Part shown: positions 31,506 through 39,757 of the stretch, one piece after another
How positions within the stretch are numbered: position 1 is the first letter of the stretch
Layout: the number at the start of each line of letters is the position of its first letter
Translations under genes and position numbers: made by a program
Source: Cohnella faecalis
GTDB lineage: Bacteria > Bacillota > Bacilli > Paenibacillales > Paenibacillaceae
Direction: 5' to 3'
DNA: 64,000 nt
NCBI RefSeq assembly: GCF_003570905.1
Contig: NZ_QXJM01000040.1
Coordinates: forward strand, 744,001 to 808,000
The notes under the pieces: model-generated
Told to the model about the DNA's origin: nothing
Databases searched by the model: none
Seen by the model: only the letters and a program-made list of their open reading frames with translations

Positions 31506-33257
31506 TCATAAGCCGTATTCCTGAAGCTTACGGAATAAGGTGGCTCGCCCGATCCCCAAGAGCTCGGAAGCTTTATCCTTCGATTCGCCTCGCTCTTTTA
31601 CAACGATAATGGCTCTTCGAATCGCTTCCTTCTCCATTGACCGCAAGTTTAGATCCCCGTCCGAAAGCAAATCCAGCGAATGATAGTCGATGTCCCTCAA
31701 ATAGGCGGGCATGCTCGCTTTAGTTAGCTCTTGATTGCTTTCAATGTTCACTGCATATTCGATAACGTTGGATAATTCCCGAATGTTTCCCGGCCAATGG
31801 TACGAGACCAATGTTTTTTGAAACCCGTCGTCCATGGAGCGGAACGTTTTGCTGTTCGCGCGGGCGTGTTTGTTCAAAAAATACCTGGCCAAGGGCAAGA
31901 TGTCTTCCCGCCTGTCTTTAAGGGAAGGTACGAACAAGGGGATAACGTTGAGCTTATAGAAAAGATCCTGCCGGAAAGAGCCTTGGGCTACGAGGTCTTC
32001 GAGATTCTTGTCCGTAGCGGCAATGAGGCGCAATTCGAGCGGAATGGGCTTCGCGGAATCTTCCTTCCGAATAGCTCGTTCCTCCAATACTCGCAATAGC
32101 GTCAGCTGCGCGGACAAGGGCATCTCTGCAATATCGTCTAAAAATAACGTTCCCCCGCCAGCTCGCTCCAATGCGCCGTGGGCAGCGTGCTTGGTTCCTC
32201 TCACAGGCTCTCCGAACAATTGGCGTTGAAGCGCATCTTCGGACAATACGGCACAGTTCAGCGTAATAAACGGCTTGTCCCGCCGCTCGCTGAAATAATG
32301 GATGCTTTGCGCGAAAAAATGCTTGCCCGTGCCGCTTTCTCCGTGAATCAATATCGGGGAGCGGCTGTTGGCCGTCTTGCGCATCAAGTCCTTTAGACCG
32401 ATGATCGCCTGGTTTTTTCCTATAATTTCCTCAAACCCGAGGGCCGAGCCCTCCGTGATTTGCGATGCGGCTGTAGCGATTTGTTCGGGATCCTGAAGGA
32501 CGATAACCGTGTTCCACTCTTGCTTCCCGGCGTCCAGATGGTGGTAGTTGACGTATAGCTGCCGATATCCGTTCTTCGTCAGGAGAAATAGAGTCTGACC
32601 GATCGATTCGCCGGCTCCCGAGCTTTTCGTTCCGAGGTTCTTGGGGAACTGCGCAATCAGATCGGAGTCAGGGTAATCTTCCTCGCCGAGATGGAGCAGC
32701 TTTCTGGCGGCAGGGTTAATAAAGTCGCAGCGGCCTTCGCGGTCGATCATGACGATTCCGTGGTCGAGGTAATGGATGAGCGTCGATATTTTCTGCTTAA
32801 TCAGCAGTTGCTCTTGGTAGTATTGGTGCTCGATCATCTTGGAGGCGATGAGTGCGGCCATTTGTTGAAGGAAAGACAAATTGGCCGGCAAATCCGCAAA
32901 CAATCGCTCTTTCTGTTCAGGCTGAAGGGCGATTAATCCAATCACGCCGATGGTAGAATCTTCAACCTTAATGGGACAACACACTTCCCCCAGCTCCGGG
33001 CATTTGCCGAAATGCAAGCAAGGCCGGCACAGCTCATGATGTCCCGGAGCCTCTATGATGACAGGCTCCCCGGTATCCATACAGCGTCGATAGACATAAT
33101 CCTCGTCGCGCATTTCCTGCCACACATTGGATTTGATGGCGCCCGTGCCCGCCACTCTGAACAATTGCCGGTCGGCGACTTCGACTTCGATCTTCAGAGC
33201 GGAGGCGATCGCGACCACTACCTGCTGGATCGAGTTTTGAATGGATTTCAGTTGCAC
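31506..33257 (-). CDS. Sigma-54-activator-like AAA+ regulator lacking GAFTGA
   Basis: A 583-residue regulator. The N-terminal GAF-like sensor (1-150) contains a Cys cluster (CRPCLHFGKCPELGEVCC); a PAS domain follows (about 165-260); then an AAA+ domain with Walker A GESGTGKHFF, Walker B GGGTLFLDDIAEM, arginine-containing sensor segments and WPGNIREL; and a C-terminal Fis-type helix-turn-helix (KASELLGIGRATLFRKLQ). The loop that normally holds GAFTGA, needed to touch sigma-54, reads instead GEPVRGTKHAAHGALERA. It is divergent from the diaminopropionate operon and probably activates it, perhaps with sigma-A as known for DhaR. The Cys cluster may bind a metal. Confidence 0.85.
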   Translation of the reverse strand: MQLKSIQNSIQQVVVAIASALKIEVEVADRQLFRVAGTGAIKSNVWQEMRDEDYVYRRCMDTGEPVIIEAPGHHELCRPCLHFGKCPELGEVCCPIKVEDSTIGVIGLIALQPEQKERLFADLPANLSFLQQMAALIASKMIEHQYYQEQLLIKQKISTLIHYLDHGIVMIDREGRCDFINPAARKLLHLGEEDYPDSDLIAQFPKNLGTKSSGAGESIGQTLFLLTKNGYRQLYVNYHHLDAGKQEWNTVIVLQDPEQIATAASQITEGSALGFEEIIGKNQAIIGLKDLMRKTANSRSPILIHGESGTGKHFFAQSIHYFSERRDKPFITLNCAVLSEDALQRQLFGEPVRGTKHAAHGALERAGGGTLFLDDIAEMPLSAQLTLLRVLEERAIRKEDSAKPIPLELRLIAATDKNLEDLVAQGSFRQDLFYKLNVIPLFVPSLKDRREDILPLARYFLNKHARANSKTFRSMDDGFQKTLVSYHWPGNIRELSNVIEYAVNIESNQELTKASMPAYLRDIDYHSLDLLSDGDLNLRSMEKEAIRRAIIVVKERGESKDKASELLGIGRATLFRKLQEYGL

Positions 33258-33289
33258 CTGATCGCCCCCTTCGACTCTTTTGTGTAATA

Positions 33290-33460
33290 AAATATAACAC
33301 CAATACTAATTCGATACAAGGCAAACGAAGGGTAAAAGTCCCGCTAAAGTCTCATATAGATACCGGATATCATAAAGAGACTTTCGTAAAACCCTTTAAT
33401 ATCAAGGGTTTATAGCAAAATTTTGGTCAAGTTAGTATCGAATTGATACTTGTTCGGATG
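33290..33460. promoter_or_regulatory. Palindrome-rich divergent control region
   Basis: The perfect dyad AGTATCGAATTGATACT (33434-33450) has a partner in opposite orientation at 33304-33317 sharing GTATCGAATT. Between them lie an AAAGTCTC/GAGACTTT pair (33346-33353 with 33377-33384) and an AAACCCTT/AAGGGTTT hairpin (33389-33396 with 33404-33411). The two GTATCGAATT sites are the likely binding sites of the AAA+ regulator. I found no -24/-12 (TGGC..TTGC) sigma-54 promoter in 33258-33558. Confidence 0.55.
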
Positions 33461-33558
33461 GAATTCGAGGCGTATATTTAACGTCATATTAGTTGACGTA
33501 AACAAGCCTGCAATCGTCAAAAATTTATAAATTTAGCATAGGACAAGGAGTACCTCAC

Positions 33559-34803
33559 ATGATTCATTCTTTAAAAACGGTTGTTAACCCGAGGGTGAAT
33601 AAAGACTCGAAAGCGCGAATTGCCGAGCTATTCGGCGACGAGGAGATCGGGAAGGCTGTCCGTTTCCATCGAAGCTTCCCGCAGTACGAGCCGACGCCTT
33701 TGGTCTCTTTAAGCCAACTGGCGCAGCGTTTGGGAATCAAGGGTGTCTATGTGAAGGACGAGTCCTTCCGGTTCGGGTTAGGCTCTTTCAAAGTGCTTGG
33801 CGGATCTTATGCGATTGGTCGTCTTATCGCGGAGAGAGCGGCGGTGGATTCGGGGAGCATGACATTCGAAGAGCTGAAATCCGATGCGGCCCGGGAGAAG
33901 GCGGGGGAAATGGTGTTCGCCACGGCTACTGACGGCAATCACGGAAGAGGCGTAGCATGGACCGCGTCGCAGCTTGGTCATCGGTCTGTCGTCTACATGC
34001 CGAAGGGCTCTTCGCTAACAAGATTACAGCACATTCGGGACGCTGGGGCGGAAGCGTCGATCACGGACTGGAATTACGACGATAGCGTGAGAATAGCGGC
34101 TTCGGAAGCGGAGAAGTACGGTTGGGAAGTTATTCAAGATACTTCATGGGAAGGCTACGTGGAAGTGCCGCTTCACATTATGCAAGGCTACGCGACGATG
34201 GCGCAAGAAGCGTTAAGCCAATTGCAGGAAAGCGAAGCTGCCGGTCCGACCCATGTGTTCGTGCAAGCGGGAGTCGGCGCGCTGGCGGGAGCTGTAGTAG
34301 GCTATCTGAACGCAGAGATGGAGAAGTCCCCGACCGTCGTTATCGTGGAGCCGAACAAGGCGGATTGCTTGTACCGTACTTGCAAAGCGGACGATGGGCA
34401 GCTTCATCGAGTGGAAGGGGACATGGACACGATCATGGCCGGACTAGCCTGCGGAGAGCCGAATCCGCTCGGATGGGAGGTGCTCCGCGAATATGCGGAT
34501 GTGTTCGCATCCGTGCCGGACGGTGTAGCCGCATTGGGAATGAGAGTGCTTGGCAATCCGCTCCAAGGCGATCCAAGAGTGATCTCGGGCGAATCGGGGG
34601 CGGTGACGGCGGGGCTGCTGAGCATGGTTATGGAAGACGAAAATTATGCCCGGATTCGAGAAGAGATCGGGCTCAATGCGGATTCGGTCGTCCTTCTTTT
34701 TAATACGGAAGGAGATACCGATCCCTATATGTACCGCAAGGTTGTCTGGGACGGGTATGGCAAGGTGCCGAAATCGGATGGAAGGGGGGAGCAGCAAGGA
34801 TGA
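33559..34803 (+). CDS. dpaL: Diaminopropionate ammonia-lyase
   Basis: A 414-residue PLP enzyme of fold type II that splits 2,3-diaminopropionate to pyruvate and two ammonia. Lys78 in [14 protein letters not shown] is the Schiff-base lysine, [14 protein letters not shown] is the phosphate/substrate Asn-Gly loop, and [14 protein letters not shown] is the Gly-rich cofactor loop. The sequence follows the DAPAL (YgeX) type from end to end rather than threonine dehydratase. AAGGAG precedes the ATG. The next gene overlaps by four bases. It acts in the cytoplasm, and the operon supplies uptake and a hydrolase. Confidence 0.93.
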   Translation: MIHSLKTVVNPRVNKDSKARIAELFGDEEIGKAVRFHRSFPQYEPTPLVSLSQLAQRLGIKGVYVKDESFRFGLGSFKVLGGSYAIGRLIAERAAVDSGSMTFEELKSDAAREKAGEMVFATATDGNHGRGVAWTASQLGHRSVVYMPKGSSLTRLQHIRDAGAEASITDWNYDDSVRIAASEAEKYGWEVIQDTSWEGYVEVPLHIMQGYATMAQEALSQLQESEAAGPTHVFVQAGVGALAGAVVGYLNAEMEKSPTVVIVEPNKADCLYRTCKADDGQLHRVEGDMDTIMAGLACGEPNPLGWEVLREYADVFASVPDGVAALGMRVLGNPLQGDPRVISGESGAVTAGLLSMVMEDENYARIREEIGLNADSVVLLFNTEGDTDPYMYRKVVWDGYGKVPKSDGRGEQQG

Positions 34804-36019
34804 GCATAGAGCTAATTTTGCAGTCGGCCGAACGGTATCGCGAGGACATGTTCCGATTTCTGAGGGACATCGTTGCGATTCCGAGCGAAAGCGGCCGTGA
34901 AGGACGAGTCATTCAACGAATCAAGGAAGAGATGGAGAAGGTCGGTTTCGATCGCGTTGAGATCGATCCAATGGGTAACTTGCTTGGCTATATTGGGCAA
35001 GGTTCGACCTTGATCGCCATGGATGCTCACATTGACACCGTTGGGGTCGGCGATCCCGGCAATTGGGACTTCGATCCCTACGAGGGCTGCGAGGACGACG
35101 AGATTATCGGGGGAAGGGGGACAAGCGACCAGAAAGGCGGCATGGCCTCCATGGTCTACGCTGGAAAAATCATTAAAGAGCTCGGTCTGGAGGGCGACTA
35201 TACGCTGCTCGTTACCGGTACCGTGCAGGAAGAAGATTGTGACGGTTTGTGTTGGGAATATATCATTCGGGAAGACAAGATTAAGCCGGATTTTGTCGTA
35301 TCCACGGAGCCGACCTCTTGCAGAATCTACCGCGGCCATCGCGGCCGGATGGAGATCAAAGTCAGCACGGCCGGTATTAGCAGCCATGGCTCCGCTCCCG
35401 AGCGGGGAATTAACGCGATCTACAAGATGGCCCCGATTGTTGCCGAGCTGCAGCAGTTGAACGAGCGATTGGCCGATCATCCTTTTCTAGGCAAAGGAAC
35501 GTTAACGGTATCCGAGATCGCATCGACCTCCCCCTCGAGATGCGCCGTTGCGGACGGCAGCACCCTATCGATCGACCGTCGGTTAACGATCGGCGAGTCA
35601 TGGGAAGAGGCTCTGGAGGAAATCAAACAATTGCCTTCCGTTGCCGCTGCGGGAGCAACCGTGGAAATGTTCGATTACGTCAAGCCTTCCTATACCGGCT
35701 TGCGGTATCCGAAAGATTGCTATTTTCCGGCATGGCTGCTGGAGGAGGATCATGAGGTTTGCCGCACGTTGGAGCAAACGTACGTCTCGTTGTTCAAGGA
35801 ACCCCCATTATCGACAAGTGGACCTTCTCGACCAACGGAGTAGCTATTACGGGACTTCATGGCATTCCTTGCATCGGCTTCGGACCGGGCAAAGAAAGCG
35901 AAGCCCATGCCCCGAACGAGAAAACCTGGAAGAACGATTTAATCCGCTGCGCCGCCATGTATGCTGCAATTCCCGGTTATTATATGCAAAGTCTTCATAA
36001 AAACCAACCTAGCTCCTAA
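34800..36019 (+). pseudogene. YgeY-like M20 metallohydrolase, one -1 frameshift
   Basis: A peptidase/deacylase of the M20 family, closest to YgeY which accompanies YgeX in other bacteria. Metal-site motifs are visible: MDAHIDTVG (His, Asp), [12 protein letters not shown] (Asp) and [12 protein letters not shown] (Glu-Glu). The frame starting at 34800 ends at 35843, but [32 protein letters not shown] (with the last metal His) and the C-terminus continue in the -1 frame to 36019. The shift is at the C5 run 35802-35806; one more C would restore a normal protein of about 405 residues. It may release diaminopropionate from an N-acyl form (inference). Confidence 0.85.
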
Positions 36020-36034
36020 GGAGAGTCGATTATT

Positions 36035-36871
36035 ATGACAAAAAAATCAATGCTAGTTGCCGCTCTTGCTCTGTCCGTCTTCGCTGTAGTCACCTTGGCC
36101 GGTTGTTCCAGCAATAGCGACGGCAACAGCAATAACGCCGCTGCCTCTGGGTCTAGTCCCTCGCCTACGGTCTCTTCGCCGGTGGCCGGCAAGCAGTATA
36201 TCATCGCGACGGACGCGACCTATGCGCCATTCGAATTCAAGCAGGGCGATAAGTATGTGGGAATCGACATCGATTTGCTGGACGCCATTGCCAAGCTTGA
36301 GGGCTTCACTTATGAGCTGAGGCCTATGGACTTCAAGGGAATTATTCCCGCTATTACGTCGAATCAGATCGATGCCTCGATTGCGGGCATCACGATCACG
36401 GAAGAACGGAGGAAGACGATTGACTTCTCCGAAGGCTATTTTGAGTCGGGAACTTCGGCTGTCGTTCACAAGGATAATACGAGTATCGAGTCCGCAGAAG
36501 ATTTCAAAGGTAAGACGTTCGCCGTCAAGAAAGGTACGGTAGGGGCGAAGTATGCGGAAGAGCACAAGGAAGAGTTCGGCGCGACGATCCAATATTTCGA
36601 CGATACGCCAACCGCTTTCCAGCAAGTGGAGAACGGTAATGCGGATATAGGCTTCGAGGATTACCCGGTTATTGCCTACATGCTGTCGGTTAACAAGGAT
36701 TCCAAGCTCCGAATTGCGGTTCCGAAGCTTGCTGTCGAGTATTACGGATTCGCCGTTAACAAAGGCAAAAACCAGGAATTGCTCGCTGCGTTTAACGATG
36801 GCTTGAAGAAGCTGCAACAAAACGGAGAATACGATAAGATCGTCGCAAAATATTTGGGCGAAAACAAGTAA
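36035..36871 (+). CDS. Amino-acid ABC transporter substrate-binding lipoprotein
   Basis: A 278-residue family 3 binding protein with a signal peptide and lipobox LAGC (Cys near residue 24), then a Ser/Asn linker. YIIATDATYAPFEFKQGDKYVGIDIDLLDAI is the usual polar-amino-acid-binding start, and the Arg of ITEERRKTIDFSEGY contacts the ligand carboxylate in the family. AAGGAG precedes the ATG. It is followed by permease and ATPase genes; with the lyase upstream the ligand is probably diaminopropionate or a derivative (inference). Confidence 0.92.
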   Translation: MTKKSMLVAALALSVFAVVTLAGCSSNSDGNSNNAAASGSSPSPTVSSPVAGKQYIIATDATYAPFEFKQGDKYVGIDIDLLDAIAKLEGFTYELRPMDFKGIIPAITSNQIDASIAGITITEERRKTIDFSEGYFESGTSAVVHKDNTSIESAEDFKGKTFAVKKGTVGAKYAEEHKEEFGATIQYFDDTPTAFQQVENGNADIGFEDYPVIAYMLSVNKDSKLRIAVPKLAVEYYGFAVNKGKNQELLAAFNDGLKKLQQNGEYDKIVAKYLGENK

Positions 36872-36904
36872 GGAACGAACCTATTTGGCAAGGAGGGTTA
36901 AAGC

Positions 36905-37549
36905 ATGTGGGATTTATTCGTCAGTAGTTTTCCCAGCTTGATGGACGGCATGCTCATGACCTTGAGAATCACGGTAGTGGCCCTTTTGGCCGCTTCCGTG
37001 ATTGGCTTTATCATCGGTTTGATGAATATTAGTCATTTCAAAGCTCTGAGAGCGGCGGCAATTGCCTACATCGACTTAATTCGGGGCACACCGTTGATCG
37101 TTCAAGCATTCTTCATATATTTCGGTCTGCCGAGCGTCTTGGATTTCCGCATTACTGCACTCACCGCGGGTACAATTGCGCTCAGTCTAAATGCAGGAGC
37201 GTACATGGCCGAGATCTTCAGGGCGGGCATTCAATCGGTAGATAAGGGACAGATGGAAGCCGCGCGCAGTCTGGGTCTGCCTTATCGCAGAGCGATGCTG
37301 AAGGTCATTATGCCGCAAGCGATCCAGCGGATGATTCCGGCTATCTTAAACCAATTTGTCATCTCTCTTAAAGACACGTCGATATTGTCCGCCATAGGCA
37401 TACGCGAATTGACGCAGAGCGGCGAAATCATCATCGCAGGGAATTACAAATCGTTCGAAATATGGGGCATGGTCGGGCTGATGTATTTTGTCGTCATTAC
37501 GATGCTGTCTTACGTATCCCGAAGAATTGAGAGGTATTACCGCCTATGA
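36905..37549 (+). CDS. Amino-acid ABC transporter permease
   Basis: A 214-residue HisM/GlnP-type permease with about five helices, the [21 protein letters not shown] segment and the EAA loop [22 protein letters not shown] precedes the ATG. It overlaps the ATPase gene by four bases (ATGA). Confidence 0.93.
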   Translation: MWDLFVSSFPSLMDGMLMTLRITVVALLAASVIGFIIGLMNISHFKALRAAAIAYIDLIRGTPLIVQAFFIYFGLPSVLDFRITALTAGTIALSLNAGAYMAEIFRAGIQSVDKGQMEAARSLGLPYRRAMLKVIMPQAIQRMIPAILNQFVISLKDTSILSAIGIRELTQSGEIIIAGNYKSFEIWGMVGLMYFVVITMLSYVSRRIERYYRL

Positions 37550-38268
37550 TACAAGTGACGAGTTTATCGAAAAGCTTTGGCAAAACGAAAGTGCTGAAAG
37601 AGATCACATTAAACATCAACAAGAGCGAGGTCGTTTGCATCATTGGGCCCTCGGGCTCCGGTAAGAGTACGCTGCTGCGTTGTATGAACAAGCTGGAGAA
37701 CCCGTCAGACGGCGACGTCGTCGTGAACGGCCGAAGCTTGATAGATCGAAAAGTCGATATTAATAAGCTGCGGGAAAATATCGGAATGGTGTTTCAGTCC
37801 TTTCATCTCTTTCCGCATATGACAGCGCTGGAAAATGTCATGCTTGTCCCCGTCGAACTGAAGAAGGCGACAAAGTCTCAGGCCAGGGAAAATGCGCTTC
37901 GTCTGCTGGGGAAGGTCGGGCTGAAGGATAAGGCGGACGAATATCCGGATCGTCTGTCCGGAGGTCAGAAGCAGAGGGTGGCCATAGCCCGGGCGTTAGC
38001 GATGAATCCGGATATTCTGCTCTTCGATGAGCCGACATCCGCACTCGATCCCGAGATGGTGGGCGAGGTGTTGCAGGTGATGAAGGACCTTGCGCAGGAA
38101 GGGATGACGATGGTCATCGTTACTCATGAAATGGGATTCGCCCGGGAGGTTGGGGACCGCGTTATTTTTATGGACGAAGGAGCTATCGTGGAGGAGAATA
38201 CCCCTGCAGAGCTGTTTTCGAATCCGCGTAACGCGAGAGTCCAGGAATTTCTCAAGAAAGTGCTGTAA
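37546..38268 (+). CDS. Amino-acid ABC transporter ATP-binding protein
   Basis: A 240-residue GlnQ-type ATPase: Walker [11 protein letters not shown] (about 32-41), Q-loop [12 protein letters not shown], signature [15 protein letters not shown], Walker [14 protein letters not shown] and VTHEMGF. It is the last gene of the diaminopropionate operon and energises the permease upstream. Confidence 0.95.
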   Translation: MIQVTSLSKSFGKTKVLKEITLNINKSEVVCIIGPSGSGKSTLLRCMNKLENPSDGDVVVNGRSLIDRKVDINKLRENIGMVFQSFHLFPHMTALENVMLVPVELKKATKSQARENALRLLGKVGLKDKADEYPDRLSGGQKQRVAIARALAMNPDILLFDEPTSALDPEMVGEVLQVMKDLAQEGMTMVIVTHEMGFAREVGDRVIFMDEGAIVEENTPAELFSNPRNARVQEFLKKVL

Positions 38269-38322
38269 GCTTGCCCTTGAGGGGTATTGCTCCTTTAATT
38301 AAGAAGTAATTTCATCGTTAAC

Positions 38323-38694
38323 ATGATAGCGTCCCTTTGGTATTACCAAGGGAGATCCCGAAAGGGGATCTTTGATCACCGTGCAATCAAGCCCGAAAAT
38401 GTCTTTAACCAATGCGCGAATGATTTCGAACGATCTGCATATAGGAGAGGATTCGAGCCGATAGCACAAACGATGTTTTTTGAGATGGGGACAGCTCCCG
38501 TAACGAATGGTGTAAATGCCAATTTTGTACGAGAGATGATTCCTCATCATGAGGGTGCCGTACGAATGTCGAATAACGTTCTTCAGTTCAATATCTGTCC
38601 AGGGCTAAAGCTTATTCTTTATGCAATCATAACTACCCAATGCGAGGGCATACGTCAATTGAAACACCTCTTGAATCACCTCGATAATTGCTAA
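38323..38694 (+). CDS. DUF305-like protein, probably 5'-truncated
   Basis: Only the C-terminal two thirds resemble DUF305 (ferritin-like helical protein): FVREMIPHHEGAVRMSNNVL with the conserved His-His, then the ICP-containing helix and TTQCEGIRQL. The first 45 codons overlap two strong hairpins (CCCTT..AAGGG and AGATCCC..GGGGATCT near 38333-38370) and look non-coding. The real start may be the ATG at 38473 or lost. No ribosome binding site is convincing. It may be a fragment. Confidence 0.5.
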   Translation: MIASLWYYQGRSRKGIFDHRAIKPENVFNQCANDFERSAYRRGFEPIAQTMFFEMGTAPVTNGVNANFVREMIPHHEGAVRMSNNVLQFNICPGLKLILYAIITTQCEGIRQLKHLLNHLDNC

Positions 38695-38714
38695 TCTAGC
38701 CGGCATGCTTTAAA

Positions 38715-39578
38715 ATGCAATTATTTAGGAGTGCGAACACAATCACATACTATTTGGAAACAAACGCGCTGTATAATCTTGCAAACCAATTAGAATTAAT
38801 ACGCCCGAGAGGTATAAAGGCATACACTTCCTTCTTCACGGTTCTTGAGCTTTTGGCTGGAATTGTAGATACAAACTCATACATAAAAAGAAAGTCTATT
38901 TTGAATAAATTACATAAGTCAAAAATAGATATTCATTGGAAGACCCCAACCAAAGTGCTGTATGATTCTTTTGGCTTACCTTACGACGATAGTATAGATA
39001 TTAGAATTGTAGAAGACATGTATATGAGGGTATTAGAGTCAGACTCCTATGATGAATTTATAAGAGCGGCAGAAAAAGGGGGAGACAGTGGAAAAATACA
39101 GTCCTATGATAAGACATTGTCGAATTTTGGTGTAGAAACATCAAAATTATTTATTGATTCTTTTTCTAAGAATAACTCAAAGGATAGGAAGAAAGAATAC
39201 AGGAAAGCAATGTTCGAAGATAAGCTGCTGCATGCGCAGGCTCAAGTGAATAGTGAGATTCTTGTCAGAGAACACATAATAGATATGACAGGATTTAGTC
39301 CGGCAAATGAGTATGAGCAGTATATTAAAGTTGCTATGGCGTATGATCGATCTCTAAAAGTGTATTTTTATGCGGAGGCTTTTCATCGATTGCTGAGTAC
39401 AGTCAAAGGAGAACCCTATGGTAAAAATGATATAGCCGACCATTTTCACCTCTTATATATCAGTGGATCGACTGCGATTGTATCCGATGATGGCTTGTTA
39501 ACGAGTCTTGCCGAAGGCAGTCGAATTTATGTCTGCAAAACGGCTGCAGAGTTTCGAAAAATGATAAACGAGGCTTAA
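38715..39578 (+). CDS. PIN-like putative ribonuclease
   Basis: A 287-residue protein, AT-rich against its neighbours. The acidic residues of a PIN-type nuclease appear in order: ITYYLETNALYNLA (Glu in place of the usual first Asp), FFTVLELLAGI, YGKNDIADHFHLLYI and IVSDDGLL. The middle is a long helical insertion with many Lys. No antitoxin-like partner is next to it. It may be a stand-alone RNA-degrading defence or stress gene, acquired horizontally. The ATG at 38715 lacks a clear ribosome binding site, so the start is uncertain. Confidence 0.6.
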   Translation: MQLFRSANTITYYLETNALYNLANQLELIRPRGIKAYTSFFTVLELLAGIVDTNSYIKRKSILNKLHKSKIDIHWKTPTKVLYDSFGLPYDDSIDIRIVEDMYMRVLESDSYDEFIRAAEKGGDSGKIQSYDKTLSNFGVETSKLFIDSFSKNNSKDRKKEYRKAMFEDKLLHAQAQVNSEILVREHIIDMTGFSPANEYEQYIKVAMAYDRSLKVYFYAEAFHRLLSTVKGEPYGKNDIADHFHLLYISGSTAIVSDDGLLTSLAEGSRIYVCKTAAEFRKMINEA

Positions 39579-39640
39579 CCATACGACCGTCTCTGAGGCC
39601 AAGTGACTCTTATTGCTGAACGGACAATATATGTTTCAAG

Positions 39641-39682
39641 GAAAATGAAAGGAGCTGCTGCGGCAGCTCCTTTCATTTTCCT
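39641..39682. terminator. Strong terminator, 18-bp perfect stem
   Basis: GAAAATGAAAGGAGCTGC (39641-39658) pairs perfectly with 39663-39680 around a four-base loop. T-rich flanks stand on both strands. Confidence 0.9.
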
Positions 39683-39757
39683 TTCATAGCCTTTTGTTAA
39701 AATTCCAATGGAGAAAATATTACCGAAATAGGTTTGGAACAAAGGAGCGAATACATC

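Noticed and set aside
33258-33558. A sigma-54 promoter for dpaL
   Set aside because: No TGGC-N9-TTGC-like pair is found, and the divergent regulator lacks GAFTGA.
38299-38550. An 83-codon minus-strand frame overlapping the DUF305-like gene
   Set aside because: Its tail looks somewhat protein-like, but the opposite frame has clear DUF305 motifs and no start signal supports this one. It could be the end of a lost gene.
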